DNA from: Clostridiales bacterium
GTDB taxonomy: Bacteria > Bacillota > Limnochordia > Darwinibacteriales > B1SED10-159
NCBI GenBank assembly: GCA_003551965.1
Contig: PUOC01000033.1
Span: 1 to 37,713, forward strand
DNA length: 37,713 nucleotides
Direction: 5' to 3'
Both the position numbers and the translations under genes were made by a program. Numbering within the stretch: position 1 is the first letter of the stretch; every line of letters starts with the position of its first letter. A model generated the notes under the pieces. That model did not search any database. It had not been told where the DNA came from and was given only the letters and a program-made list of their open reading frames with translations. Of the stretch, positions 22,892 through 31,392 are shown one piece after another.

Positions 22892-24622
22892 ATGGCGAAA
22901 CGGATTCTCTGGGCGTTTGTTTTATTATCAGCCGTCATCGGCATAGCCGTTGCAATGGATCGCATGCAGGTGGAATCCCAAAATCGCCAGGTGGAAATGG
23001 TTTTTGACTTGGCGTCGGCACAACAGCTGGCTGCTGTGAGCGATCAGGAACTTTCCCAGGTACTCCGGGCCTTGGCCGATGCGGGCGTGCATTCTGCGGC
23101 TGTCCTTCCCCGGACCGTCGCCGAGTATGGCGTGGCGGGCCGTCGTATTCCCGATCCGATTCATGGGTTCTGGCAGGACAACCACCAATATCGGGAGCTC
23201 TTGAGTGTCCAGCCGGTAGGCTTCTGGGAAGAAGATCTTGAGGCGGTGGCAGATGCCGGTTTGGGTGTGGTTCCGAGGATAGGCAATCCCCCTTGGGACC
23301 AGGAGCAGATGTGGGAACAGGCGGCTGTCTATGATCCCCACCTGGTTGTTTTCGGAGGCCGCCAAGCGCCGGGCTATCCAGACCAGTTGCAGCAAACGGC
23401 AGAGAAACTCGCAGAACTGGGAGCTTATGCCGGCGTCGTCGAGTTCGCCGCCCAACAGGGTATCGAAGCGATAGCACAGTCCGACAGGGCGGTGCGGGTA
23501 CACGGAATTACTGCACCGGAAATGCGCCGGCTGAGCCCGGAAAGGGTTATTGCCCGCTATATGCGGGCTGTTCGTGAGCGCAACATTCGGGTGCTGTACC
23601 TGCGCGGGTTTGTTGACGAACCGGCAGACTGGGATCGGACGCTACAGCTTGTGGACACATTAAGTTTGTCATTAACCGAAGAAGGCTATGGCTTAGGTTT
23701 TGCTGCGCCTTTTTCGCAGTGGTCCGTGTCTCGCGCGGTATTGTGGACGGCATGGTTGGGGCTGGCTGCAGCCACGGCGCTGTTTATCGGCCTGTGGTGG
23801 GTACTGCCATTTCCAGGGGAGTTAGTGCTGGCCGGGTTGGTATGGATCGGCATTGCGTTGGTCTCCTTGTACGATCTTAGACTGGCACAGACGGGAGCGG
23901 CCTTGGCGGCTGCCGTGATCTTTCCTAGTTTAGCCGTTGTCCGGTTTCCTTACTTGCCGGGCCCTCGTCTGCGTTTGATGGCCGAAACGATCGCAGTGTC
24001 GTTGGCTGGCGCTTTGATCGTCACCGTCAGCCTCAGTGATACTGACTTCATGATCAAACTGTCGGAGTTCCGGGGTGTGAAACTGATGCACGTGGCTCCT
24101 GTAGCCTTTGCGGCAGTGTATGGCTTGTTCTGGCGGCAAGTGCCTGTGCGGCGCTGTGCCCTGGTGGTCCGTCGGGGTGAAGCGCTTTGGAATCAGAAGG
24201 TAGCTGTCAAGCACCTCATCCTAGGGGCCGCTGCTGCAGGGATCGGTTTTGTGTATCTGCAGCGCACGGGAAACTTCGGCCTGCCGGTCATGGAATGGGA
24301 AATACAGATGCGCGAAATGCTGGAACGCGTCCTTTTAGCCCGTCCCCGCTCTAAAGAACTGTTCCTCGGTCACCCTGCCCTGTGGTTGGCCGGCCTCTCC
24401 CAGGGGCGATGGTCCTGGTGGCTGCCTCTGGCAGCCATAGGCCAACTCAGCCTTGTCAACAGCTTCACGCATATCCATACACCGCTGCTGGTAAGCGGCC
24501 TGCGCACTCTATATGGGCTGATTCTTGGCCTGATACTGGGTTGGCTTCTGGAGCTCATCTGGAAGCGCACAAAAGGATGGTGGGCCTATGATCGCATTGT
24601 GCGGCTATTTCGGGTTCGCTAA
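22892..24622 (+). CDS. DUF5693-family multi-pass membrane protein
   Basis: The 576-residue protein has an N-terminal membrane anchor (residues 4-22), a soluble part to about residue 285 and then about seven or eight hydrophobic segments (for example 288-310, 315-335, 340-352, 365-385, 400-412 and 545-563). The soluble part reads as alternating strands and helices (for example GVVPRIGNPPW and LVVFGG), suggesting an alpha/beta barrel facing outside. Its activity is unknown. The family is commonly found next to csaB, and here it overlaps csaB by 35 bases, which implies a joint role in cell-wall polymer modification; that link is inference. The ATG at 22892 has only a weak, distant ribosome site (AGAGGATG). 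Confidence 0.82.
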   Translation: MAKRILWAFVLLSAVIGIAVAMDRMQVESQNRQVEMVFDLASAQQLAAVSDQELSQVLRALADAGVHSAAVLPRTVAEYGVAGRRIPDPIHGFWQDNHQYRELLSVQPVGFWEEDLEAVADAGLGVVPRIGNPPWDQEQMWEQAAVYDPHLVVFGGRQAPGYPDQLQQTAEKLAELGAYAGVVEFAAQQGIEAIAQSDRAVRVHGITAPEMRRLSPERVIARYMRAVRERNIRVLYLRGFVDEPADWDRTLQLVDTLSLSLTEEGYGLGFAAPFSQWSVSRAVLWTAWLGLAAATALFIGLWWVLPFPGELVLAGLVWIGIALVSLYDLRLAQTGAALAAAVIFPSLAVVRFPYLPGPRLRLMAETIAVSLAGALIVTVSLSDTDFMIKLSEFRGVKLMHVAPVAFAAVYGLFWRQVPVRRCALVVRRGEALWNQKVAVKHLILGAAAAGIGFVYLQRTGNFGLPVMEWEIQMREMLERVLLARPRSKELFLGHPALWLAGLSQGRWSWWLPLAAIGQLSLVNSFTHIHTPLLVSGLRTLYGLILGLILGWLLELIWKRTKGWWAYDRIVRLFRVR

Positions 24623-25646
24623 CTGGGGCGATGAAGCGATTTTGGAAGCCATGTGCCGCCAATTGGAGTCCTTGGGGGTTCCCCGGTATCAGATCACTGT
24701 ACTGTCCGGCGATCCTGCTTTCACCGAAGCAATGCATGGGACGAAGGCAGTGTACCGCTATGACCGACGGGCTATTGTCCGTCTGCTGCGAAGGGGCCCA
24801 GCGGTCGTCAGCGGCGGAGGATCCCTGCTGCAGGATACCACAAGCTGGCGCACGATTCCATACTATCTCGGTGTCCTTGAGTTGGCCCGGTTGTTTCGCT
24901 GTCCCACAGCGGTGTATGCCCAGGGAATCGGACCCGTCCATAGGCGGCTGTACCGGCGGTGGGTGGGCAGAGCCTTCCGCTTTGTCCATGCCGGTTCCGT
25001 CCGGGATGCGGCCAGCCGCCAGTGCGTCCTGCAATGGGGCGGCCGTCCGGAGAACTGTGAACTGGCCGTTGATCCGGTGTATTCGCTGTCATCGGCGTCT
25101 ATGGGTGCTGGCCATCGTGACGACCGCACCCTGCTTATAAACCTTCGGCCCGTGGCAGGGAAAGAGCCGGATATGCAGCTGTGGCGGAAGCTCTTGACTC
25201 TGTGGCAGTCTTCCGGATGGCGGATCACCTTTGCAGCACTAGGTCCTGGCGATGAAGAGATGGGAGCACGGCTTAGTGCCGAGGCAGAACTGGTGGATCT
25301 GCGCATCCGGCGCCCCGAGAACTTGGATGAAGTGATGGGATTGTTTGCAGCACACACAGCAGCTGTATGCATGCGCCTCCATGGCCTGTTGTTTGCTGCC
25401 GTTACAGGTTGTCTCCCCCTGGGCATATCGTATGATCCGAAGGTAGAGGCTGCGGCAGAACAACTGGGCATCGAGGCTGTATCCATGGGCGAAGTCTCTC
25501 TGTTGGGGCCGCAGTTGGATGCGCTGTGGCAGCATCGAGAGGAAAACCGGTCTGCCTTGAGCAGCAGGGTGCAGCAGTTGAAGCTGCTCGAAAAGCACAA
25601 CCAAAACGTACTGCGATCCGTTCTGCAGCCATCGGGAAGGCGTTGA
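24588..25646 (+). CDS. csaB: CsaB polysaccharide pyruvyl transferase
   Basis: The 352-residue protein starts MIALCGYFGFANWGDEAILEAMC, the CsaB signature (G-Y-F-G-x-x-N-x-G-D-E-A). It continues with SGGGSLLQD at about 83-91, VYAQGIGPV at about 111-119 and CMRLHGLLFA at about 261-270, all typical of the pyruvyl transferase fold. CsaB adds ketal pyruvate to a cell-wall secondary polymer, the anchor for SLH-domain S-layer proteins, so an S-layer is likely in this organism (inference). The ATG lies inside the end of the DUF5693 gene, with AAAAGGATGG upstream. tagA follows after a short gap. Confidence 0.95.
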   Translation: MIALCGYFGFANWGDEAILEAMCRQLESLGVPRYQITVLSGDPAFTEAMHGTKAVYRYDRRAIVRLLRRGPAVVSGGGSLLQDTTSWRTIPYYLGVLELARLFRCPTAVYAQGIGPVHRRLYRRWVGRAFRFVHAGSVRDAASRQCVLQWGGRPENCELAVDPVYSLSSASMGAGHRDDRTLLINLRPVAGKEPDMQLWRKLLTLWQSSGWRITFAALGPGDEEMGARLSAEAELVDLRIRRPENLDEVMGLFAAHTAAVCMRLHGLLFAAVTGCLPLGISYDPKVEAAAEQLGIEAVSMGEVSLLGPQLDALWQHREENRSALSSRVQQLKLLEKHNQNVLRSVLQPSGRR

Positions 25647-25680
25647 TGCAGGCAGAATGGGAGGAAAGGATTTACTGTCC

Positions 25681-26424
25681 ATGCAGATTCTAGGTGTTCC
25701 CGTGAACCGTGTGACCATGGATGAAGCTGTCAATTGCGTTGAAGCTTTCATTGCAGACCGCCGTCGCCCCCATTTGGTTGTAACCGCCAATTCAGAGATG
25801 GTGATGCGTGCCAACGAAGATCCGCTCTTGGCACACATTATGCAGCGGGCCGACTTGGTGGTACCCGATGGTATTGGTGTGGTTTGGGCAAGCCGTCTTC
25901 TCGGTGAGCCTCTAGGAAGCCGCGTGCCGGGCATTGAACTCATGCACAATCTGCTGTCGCGGTCGGCGGAACGGGGATGGAATGTGTTCCTATTGGGCGC
26001 CGAACCGGGTGTAGCTGAAAGAGCGGCTTCCAACATGCAGCAGGCCTTTCCTGGTCTATCCATTGTCGGATGCCGGCACGGGTATTTCCATCGCCGGGAT
26101 GAGGAAGAGATCGTCGCTGCACTGCAGGCCAGTTCAGCAGACATTCTATTCTTGGCCTTAGGTGTTCCCCGGCAGGAAAAATGGGCAGCGGCTCACTTGG
26201 GGCGACTGAACATCCCGTTGGCCATGGGTGTGGGCGGAAGTTTCAATGTCTGGGCGGGCCTGGAGCGTAGGGCTCCCCAGTGGATGCAGAAAGCGGGAAT
26301 GGAATGGCTCTACCGTCTGCTGAAACAACCCGCCCGCTGGCGGCGCATGGCCGTATTGCCGCAGTTTGTTCTCTTGGTATTGTGGACAAAGCTGCAGTCT
26401 GCTGTTTCCCGGAGCGGAACTTGA
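25681..26424 (+). CDS. tagA: TagA/WecG/CpsF-family glycosyltransferase
   Basis: The 247-residue protein is a GT26-type enzyme. VVTANSEMVMRA at about 33-44, the catalytic-region PDGIGVVWASRLLG at about 60-73, the glycine-rich VFLLGAEPGVAERAA, and LFLALGVPRQEKW with its arginine are all present. TagA transfers N-acetylmannosamine to undecaprenyl-PP-GlcNAc, making the linkage unit of teichoic acids and related polymers. Sharing a run with csaB, it probably makes the polymer that CsaB pyruvylates. The ATG at 25681 is preferred: GGGAGGAAAGG lies about 12 bases upstream and family members begin M-x-I-L-G-V-x-V/I. The ATG at 25657 would sit before that ribosome site. Confidence 0.93.
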   Translation: MQILGVPVNRVTMDEAVNCVEAFIADRRRPHLVVTANSEMVMRANEDPLLAHIMQRADLVVPDGIGVVWASRLLGEPLGSRVPGIELMHNLLSRSAERGWNVFLLGAEPGVAERAASNMQQAFPGLSIVGCRHGYFHRRDEEEIVAALQASSADILFLALGVPRQEKWAAAHLGRLNIPLAMGVGGSFNVWAGLERRAPQWMQKAGMEWLYRLLKQPARWRRMAVLPQFVLLVLWTKLQSAVSRSGT

Positions 26425-26569
26425 TCGTGCTTGTTTTGCGGCTGGTCAGGTGTACGGCCGAACCGTGATTCGTCTGGCGTGCAACACGCAAGAACTTCTA
26501 GTCGAGCCGCCTTTGTCCAGCGCAAGCACTATCGGATTGGCCGAATCCTAGAAAAGGAGCCGCCCGCAA

Positions 26570-27421
26570 ATGAAGCATTCGATGCGAAAGCCTATTACAG
26601 ATGTGATCGGTGTCATGATCGGTGTTGCCATAACAGCTTTCGGCCTGGCCTGGTTTCTGATACCGAACCAAATTGCTGCAGGCGGTGTGGCTGGACTTGC
26701 CACGATCATCTATTATGTTTTCGATCTACCGGTAGGCGTGAGTATGCTGGCACTGAACACGCCTTTATTTATTGCCACACTGAAGATTATTGGAGTTGGC
26801 TTTGGTGCCAAGACTATCCTGGGGGCCGTCTCCCTATCTATCTTGGTTGACGTCTTCTCATGGTATGCAGAGCCGATTACCGAAGACCCTCTGCTGGCAG
26901 CGGTGTACGGCGGAGTCCTGGCTGGAATCGGTCTAGGCCTTGCCTTTCGCTGCGGCGGTTCCACAGGCGGTACCGATATGGCCGCACAGATTCTCTCCCG
27001 CTACATTGCCACCAGTGTGGGACAGGCACTGCTGTTGGTGGACGGAGTGATCATAGTGCTGGCGGGCATTGTCTTCGGACCGGAAATGGCTCTTTACGCA
27101 CTTGTGGCTGTCTTTGTCACCATGAAAGCCGTGGATGTGGTGCAGGAGGGGCAATCCTACGCCAAGGCCGTGTTCATTATTTCCCGGCATCCTGAGGAGA
27201 TGGGCAAGGCGATCTTGTTCGGACTAGACCGCGGAGCCACAGGTCTTCGTGCCCGTGGTATATACACCAACGCTGAGCGGGAAGTTATCTTTGTGATCGT
27301 AGCGCGCTCGGAAATTGCGAAGTTGAAGGAAATAGTCCACGAAAATGACGCCAAAGCGTTTTTTGTCATTGCCGATGTCAACGAAGTCTTGGGAGAAGGC
27401 TTCAAACGATTGAGTACTTGA
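26570..27421 (+). CDS. YitT-family membrane protein (DUF161/DUF2179)
   Basis: The 283-residue protein has five or six membrane helices in residues about 10-170, including the YitT motif FRCGGSTGGTDMAAQIL at about 124-140. A cytoplasmic DUF2179 domain follows at about 190-280, containing GKAILFGLDRGATGLRARGIYT and the EVIFVIVARSEIAKLK strand-helix. The role is unresolved; relatives have been proposed as transporters. B. subtilis has yitT-type gene yvjA in the same region, near minJ and ctpB. The ATG at 26570 has AAAAGGAG upstream. The 145 bases before it hold nothing recognisable. Confidence 0.9.
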   Translation: MKHSMRKPITDVIGVMIGVAITAFGLAWFLIPNQIAAGGVAGLATIIYYVFDLPVGVSMLALNTPLFIATLKIIGVGFGAKTILGAVSLSILVDVFSWYAEPITEDPLLAAVYGGVLAGIGLGLAFRCGGSTGGTDMAAQILSRYIATSVGQALLLVDGVIIVLAGIVFGPEMALYALVAVFVTMKAVDVVQEGQSYAKAVFIISRHPEEMGKAILFGLDRGATGLRARGIYTNAEREVIFVIVARSEIAKLKEIVHENDAKAFFVIADVNEVLGEGFKRLST

Positions 27422-27432
27422 ATACAACCGTC

Positions 27433-27505
27433 CTTCGGCAAAAGGCTGGACTGTAGTTTGTGAGCCCGGGGGCGGCGGTGTGGCGTTTATTGGGCTGGCC
27501 GAAGG
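27433..27505. repeat. Nested inverted repeat between yitT-family gene and ctpA
   Basis: CCTTCGGC (27433-27440) and GCCGAAGG (27498-27505) are perfect inverted copies. AGCCC (27464-27468) and GGGCT (27492-27496) pair inside them. The loop is large and no T run follows, so it is not a plain terminator. It ends 25 bases before the ctpA promoter. Function unknown. Confidence 0.4.
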
Positions 27506-27529
27506 AACTGCGGTCCGGCTGAGAAGCAT

Positions 27530-27558
27530 TGGACAAACAGAAGGGAAACCGGTAGAAT
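27530..27558 (+). promoter_or_regulatory. Probable sigma-A promoter of ctpA
   Basis: TGGACA (27530-27535; five of six) and TAGAAT (27553-27558; five of six) are 17 bases apart. The resulting leader of about 95 bases contains the hairpin at 27573-27618. Confidence 0.72.
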
Positions 27559-27572
27559 AGAATGGAATCAAA

Positions 27573-27629
27573 ACGATTATCAGAGGCGTAACCGAAGAAA
27601 GATTCGGTGCGTAATCGTCACCAAAGGTG
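27573..27629 (+). promoter_or_regulatory. Structured 5' leader of ctpA
   Basis: ACGATTA (27573-27579) pairs with TAATCGT (27612-27618), and ACCGAA (27591-27596) pairs with TTCGGT (27603-27608) around a six-base loop. A small hairpin, CACC-AAA-GGTG, follows at 27619-27629. All stems are perfect and lie on the predicted transcript. It matches no riboswitch I recognise. Confidence 0.5.
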
Positions 27630-27661
27630 GCACGTACAGCAATCTAAGAGGCGGTGATCTT

Positions 27662-28858
27662 TTGTTTAAGCGTTGGCGGGGATTATTGGTACTTTTTGCT
27701 GTTTTCTTGGCCGCTGGGGCAGTATTTGGCATGGTCTACCCCCACGTTTGGGCCAGTGATGAAACCAGCGGCGAAATGGGAACGCTCATGGAAGTGGTGG
27801 GACTGTTAAACAATCGCTATTATTATCAGCCCGTTAATACCCTCGACTTAATCGACAGCTATAATCGCCAGGGAACCATCAACGGTATGCTGCGGGAGGC
27901 GGTGGAAGATCCCTACACCCGGTATATGAGTCCGCAGGCATTCGAGCAGATGATAACCACTACGCGGGGCGAGTACGGCGGAATCGGTATTGTAGTGGGT
28001 ATGCAAGATGGTGAACTTACGGTGATCTCTCCGTTTAAGGGAACGCCCGGTGATGAGGCCGGACTTCGATCAGGAGACAAAATTCGGGCGATCGACGGCC
28101 GCCCCACCACGTATATGAGTCTCGATGAGGCGGTTGGTCTGATGCGGGGTCCTCAAGGCGAGGACATCACCCTCACCATCGGCCGCAATGATGAAGAGTT
28201 CGATGTTCACATTGTACGGGATATCATTGATGTGGTTTCGGTGGAAGAACCGATTTTAATGGAAAACGACATCGGCTATATTGAACTGACGACGTTTTCG
28301 GAACGTACCCACCGCGAGATGCAGGAGGCGCTCGAGCAGCTTGATGATATGGAAGCCAAAGGGCTGGTCCTAGATTTGCGCTTCAACCCCGGCGGTACAC
28401 TGAATGCGGCTGTGGAAGTCACTGATTTGTTCGTCGGTGAAGGCGCATTGGTATACCTTGAAGACCAGGACGGCAATCGGGCACCCTATGAGGCCCAAAA
28501 GGAAGGTACTAGGGAACCAATGCCCATGGCCGTGCTGATCAACGGATCAAGCGCCAGTGCGTCGGAGATTGTCGCCGGTGCCCTGCAGGACAATGATTTG
28601 GCCGTATTGGTTGGAACGCAGACCTTTGGCAAGGGCTTGGTGCAGTCTGTGCACCAACTCCGGGACGGAAGTGCCCTGAGCCTTACTGAACAGGCGTATC
28701 TGACCTCCGGCGGCCGCAATATCGATGCCAAGGGTATAGAACCCGACATTATCGTCGAGATTGACGAAGACAAGGAAGAAGAACTCTATTTGGGAGAAGA
28801 GGACGTGACGGATAAGCAGTTGGAAAAGGCCTTGGAGATTGTGGCTGAGAAACTGTAG
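27662..28858 (+). CDS. ctpA: S41-family C-terminal processing peptidase (CtpA/CtpB-like)
   Basis: The 398-residue serine peptidase has an N-terminal membrane anchor or signal (residues 8-28). A PDZ domain at about 104-175 holds GGIGIVV and GTPGDEAGLRSGDKI. The S41 core follows, with the serine loop INGSSASASEI (293-303) and catalytic Lys324 in TFGKG. The chain acts outside the membrane. B. subtilis CtpB cleaves a sporulation signalling protein; the target here is unknown. The start is TTG at 27662, after AGAGGCGGTGATC. It has its own promoter and structured leader, and a strong terminator follows the stop. The MinJ-like gene downstream matches the ctpB-minJ neighbourhood in Bacillus. Confidence 0.94.
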   Translation: MFKRWRGLLVLFAVFLAAGAVFGMVYPHVWASDETSGEMGTLMEVVGLLNNRYYYQPVNTLDLIDSYNRQGTINGMLREAVEDPYTRYMSPQAFEQMITTTRGEYGGIGIVVGMQDGELTVISPFKGTPGDEAGLRSGDKIRAIDGRPTTYMSLDEAVGLMRGPQGEDITLTIGRNDEEFDVHIVRDIIDVVSVEEPILMENDIGYIELTTFSERTHREMQEALEQLDDMEAKGLVLDLRFNPGGTLNAAVEVTDLFVGEGALVYLEDQDGNRAPYEAQKEGTREPMPMAVLINGSSASASEIVAGALQDNDLAVLVGTQTFGKGLVQSVHQLRDGSALSLTEQAYLTSGGRNIDAKGIEPDIIVEIDEDKEEELYLGEEDVTDKQLEKALEIVAEKL

Positions 28859-28864
28859 TATTCT

Positions 28865-28905
28865 CATCACCCCGGCGCTGAGCCGGGGTGATGGTTGTGT
28901 TTTTC
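28865..28905 (+). terminator. Intrinsic terminator of ctpA
   Basis: CATCACCCCGGC (28865-28876) pairs perfectly over 12 bp with GCCGGGGTGATG (28882-28893) across a five-base loop, followed by GTTGTGTTTTT. It begins six bases after the ctpA stop. Read-through may serve the next gene, which has no clear promoter of its own. Confidence 0.92.
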
Positions 28906-28931
28906 GCCAGGTTCTGGAGGTGTGGCGGACC

Positions 28932-30200
28932 ATGGAGGTTTTGTCGGAACTGGTGGCTTTGATTGCCGAGAACATGCCGCGCATGTTTCTTGATACGGGC
29001 TATCTAATCATCATCGCCATCGTCCTTTTTCTTGTTCACAGCCAGTACAAACGTGTCCAATCCATGGAAAGCCAGATGTTCGGGCTGCGCAGGCGTTTTC
29101 CTTGGAAGGACACAATCGGCGCATTAGGTTACGGTCTGCTGGGCGGCGTACTGGCTACGGCGCTGTTTCTGCTGCTGGGCATATCGCTTTCCGGGACAGG
29201 TATCATCTATCTGTGGTTTGTGGCCGTCGCACTCGTTCTGATTCATCCCCGGTTCATGTGCTTTGCCTACGCGGGCGGCATTGTAGGCCTTTCGCACCTT
29301 GTGTTCGGCTTTCCCGATATCCATGTGGCAGCGGTGATGGCATTGGTAGCAATTCTTCATCTGGTGGAGGCACTGCTCATCCGAGTGCATGGATACCAAG
29401 ATCCCACGCCATTGTACGTTAAACACCGCGATGGGCGGGTTGTAGGCGGTTTTTCCATGCAGAAGTTCTGGCCGCTGCCGTTCATTGCCCTTGTGGCAGC
29501 CGTGATCGCGGACGGAGCCGTGGATTTTGGTACTGTGCAGATGCCCGACTGGTGGCCCCTGCTTGAGCCGGGCCTGGATGTCCCGGGCGGTCATGCCATG
29601 GTCTATATGATGTTTCCTGTGATCGCCGCTTTGGGTTACGGAGACATGGCCGTCACGTCCACGCCGCGTTCGAAGGCGAAAGGTTCCTCGCTGCAGCTGT
29701 TTTGGTTCAGTAGTGTACTGCTTATGCTGGCGGTCGCAGCTGCTTTTGCACCCCTCCTGTCTTGGGTGGCGGCTTTGTTTTCACCACTGGGCCATGAGTG
29801 GGTTATCCACCAAGGTCAGAAACGGGAACAGGCAGCTCCCCCAATCTTCACCGATGAACACGGTTTCATGGTTCTTGATGTATATCCGGGCTCGCCCGCC
29901 GATACCATGGGCCTACGGCCCGGCGACGTGATCCGCAGCATCAACGGATTTCCGGTTCACGAACCCGCGGATTTGATTGAACAGATGCATCCCTGGGTCA
30001 TCGATCCAGTGTTTGAGGTGGAAAACATGATTGAACAGCGCGAGGTGCGGACTGTGTCGTATAAAGGAAAGCTTCCGCCCATCGGCATTATTCCGGTACC
30101 GAATCCCATGCAGTCGAGCTATGTCAAGCTCGGCGAACGAACACTGTTGTCGCGGCTGCATGATGTCATCCGCGGTGGAAAGGGGAGGACCGATGCGTAA
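28932..30200 (+). CDS. minJ: MinJ-like membrane protein with C-terminal PDZ domain
   Basis: The 422-residue protein has about seven or eight membrane helices between residues 20 and 300 (for example 22-36, 63-86, 90-106, 135-150, 180-200, 225-240 and 265-290) and ends with a PDZ domain at about 322-385 (FMVLDVYPGSPADTMGLRPGDVIRSINGFPV). This architecture and the place next to ctpA match B. subtilis MinJ. MinJ links DivIVA to MinCD and keeps division away from the poles. The identity is supported by architecture and synteny, less by motif. The ATG at 28932 has GGAGGTG upstream; the frame back to 28839 would cross the ctpA terminator. Its end overlaps the deacetylase gene by eight bases. Confidence 0.75.
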   Translation: MEVLSELVALIAENMPRMFLDTGYLIIIAIVLFLVHSQYKRVQSMESQMFGLRRRFPWKDTIGALGYGLLGGVLATALFLLLGISLSGTGIIYLWFVAVALVLIHPRFMCFAYAGGIVGLSHLVFGFPDIHVAAVMALVAILHLVEALLIRVHGYQDPTPLYVKHRDGRVVGGFSMQKFWPLPFIALVAAVIADGAVDFGTVQMPDWWPLLEPGLDVPGGHAMVYMMFPVIAALGYGDMAVTSTPRSKAKGSSLQLFWFSSVLLMLAVAAAFAPLLSWVAALFSPLGHEWVIHQGQKREQAAPPIFTDEHGFMVLDVYPGSPADTMGLRPGDVIRSINGFPVHEPADLIEQMHPWVIDPVFEVENMIEQREVRTVSYKGKLPPIGIIPVPNPMQSSYVKLGERTLLSRLHDVIRGGKGRTDA

Positions 30201-31392
30201 GGCGGGAACCCTGTCTAAAGGTTTGGGTTTGAAGCTGGCGGCTGCCATTCTGGCTGTAGTTCTTTTGGGGTCTTGGGCAGTTATCGCCAACCGCACTTCC
30301 GATCCTGCAGCGACGGAAGAACTTCCACCCCTTCATCTTGAGGACTTGCGTTTGGACAAGCCTCTGGATGTACCAAGTTTTTGGGAAGAAGAAGGCTTTA
30401 TTGCTGTGCGAGAGGATACACGAACCGTTTCTAAACAAGATTATGCGGCGCAGCAGTGGGTCTATTGGACACAGCGACAGAGGCACTGGCATTTGATTCC
30501 CTATCGTCCGGACGCCGATTATCCAGCGGCCATGGATAGTATGATGTCACGCTTGAGCGCGCAAGGGTTGACGTTGCAGCGACGCAGCGATGAAGACGGC
30601 AGGGGTGTGTCCTTTTTCGAGGAGATCCCTGGAGCAGCCGGGCAGCGCATGGAACTAGAGGTCTGGCGTTTTACACACCAAACGCCGGATGTGTATACTA
30701 GAGACTACGACGGGCCTCGTTTGGCGGTGGTTATCGATGATTGGGGGTACCGCTCGGCAGCCATGGAACCGCTGTTTAACTATCCGTTTCCGCTGACGTT
30801 CGCAGTATTGCCGCATCTGCCGAAGACCGCTGTTTCTGCAGAACAGGGCAAGAAGTTCGGGCACGAAATTATCCTCCATCAGCCTATGGAAGCAGTGAAC
30901 CCAGAACTAGACCCGGGTCCGGGAACCATTTCTGTCGATATGACAGCCCAGGCCATTGAAGCGCAGTTGCAGAGCAGTTTGGATCAGTTGACCGGTGTTG
31001 TCGGCATCAACAATCATATGGGTTCGAAGGTAACCGAGGACCCTCGAACCATGGAAGTGGTCCTCAATTACCTGCAGGACAAGAACATGTACTTTCTCGA
31101 CAGCATGACATCGCAGCGCAGTGTGGCCCCAGAGGTTGCGGAGAGGATGGGCATTCCATATACTGTGAACCGACTGTTTTTGGATAACGTCAACGAAGTG
31201 GAAGCAGTGAAGGAGCAGATTCGCGAAGCCCTTCGCCGGGCCCAGGATGGTAATACCATGGTGGCCATTGGGCATGTGCGCCCGCCGACGGCGGAAGCAC
31301 TGTGGGCCATGATACCGGAGATCGCCGCAGCGGGTGTGGAGATGACGCCCGTGTCCGAGGTGCTTACCCATCCCGTTCGCGGTAACGAGTAA
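30193..31392 (+). CDS. Divergent polysaccharide deacetylase family protein
   Basis: The 399-residue protein has a membrane anchor (about 11-31), an unassigned segment to about 220 and a divergent polysaccharide deacetylase domain (PF04748 type). The domain shows LAVVIDDWGYR with its Asp pair, LTFAVLPH, EIILHQPME, and GINNHMGSKVTEDP; the His and Asp residues are those expected to bind metal. Later come FLDSMTSQRSVAPEVA and AIGHVRPPT. It would act outside the membrane on a glycan, presumably wall material, though the substrate is unknown. AAGGGGAGG precedes the ATG at 30193, inside the MinJ-like gene. Its last 29 bases overlap the convergent pyrophosphatase gene. Confidence 0.88.
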   Translation: MRKAGTLSKGLGLKLAAAILAVVLLGSWAVIANRTSDPAATEELPPLHLEDLRLDKPLDVPSFWEEEGFIAVREDTRTVSKQDYAAQQWVYWTQRQRHWHLIPYRPDADYPAAMDSMMSRLSAQGLTLQRRSDEDGRGVSFFEEIPGAAGQRMELEVWRFTHQTPDVYTRDYDGPRLAVVIDDWGYRSAAMEPLFNYPFPLTFAVLPHLPKTAVSAEQGKKFGHEIILHQPMEAVNPELDPGPGTISVDMTAQAIEAQLQSSLDQLTGVVGINNHMGSKVTEDPRTMEVVLNYLQDKNMYFLDSMTSQRSVAPEVAERMGIPYTVNRLFLDNVNEVEAVKEQIREALRRAQDGNTMVAIGHVRPPTAEALWAMIPEIAAAGVEMTPVSEVLTHPVRGNE

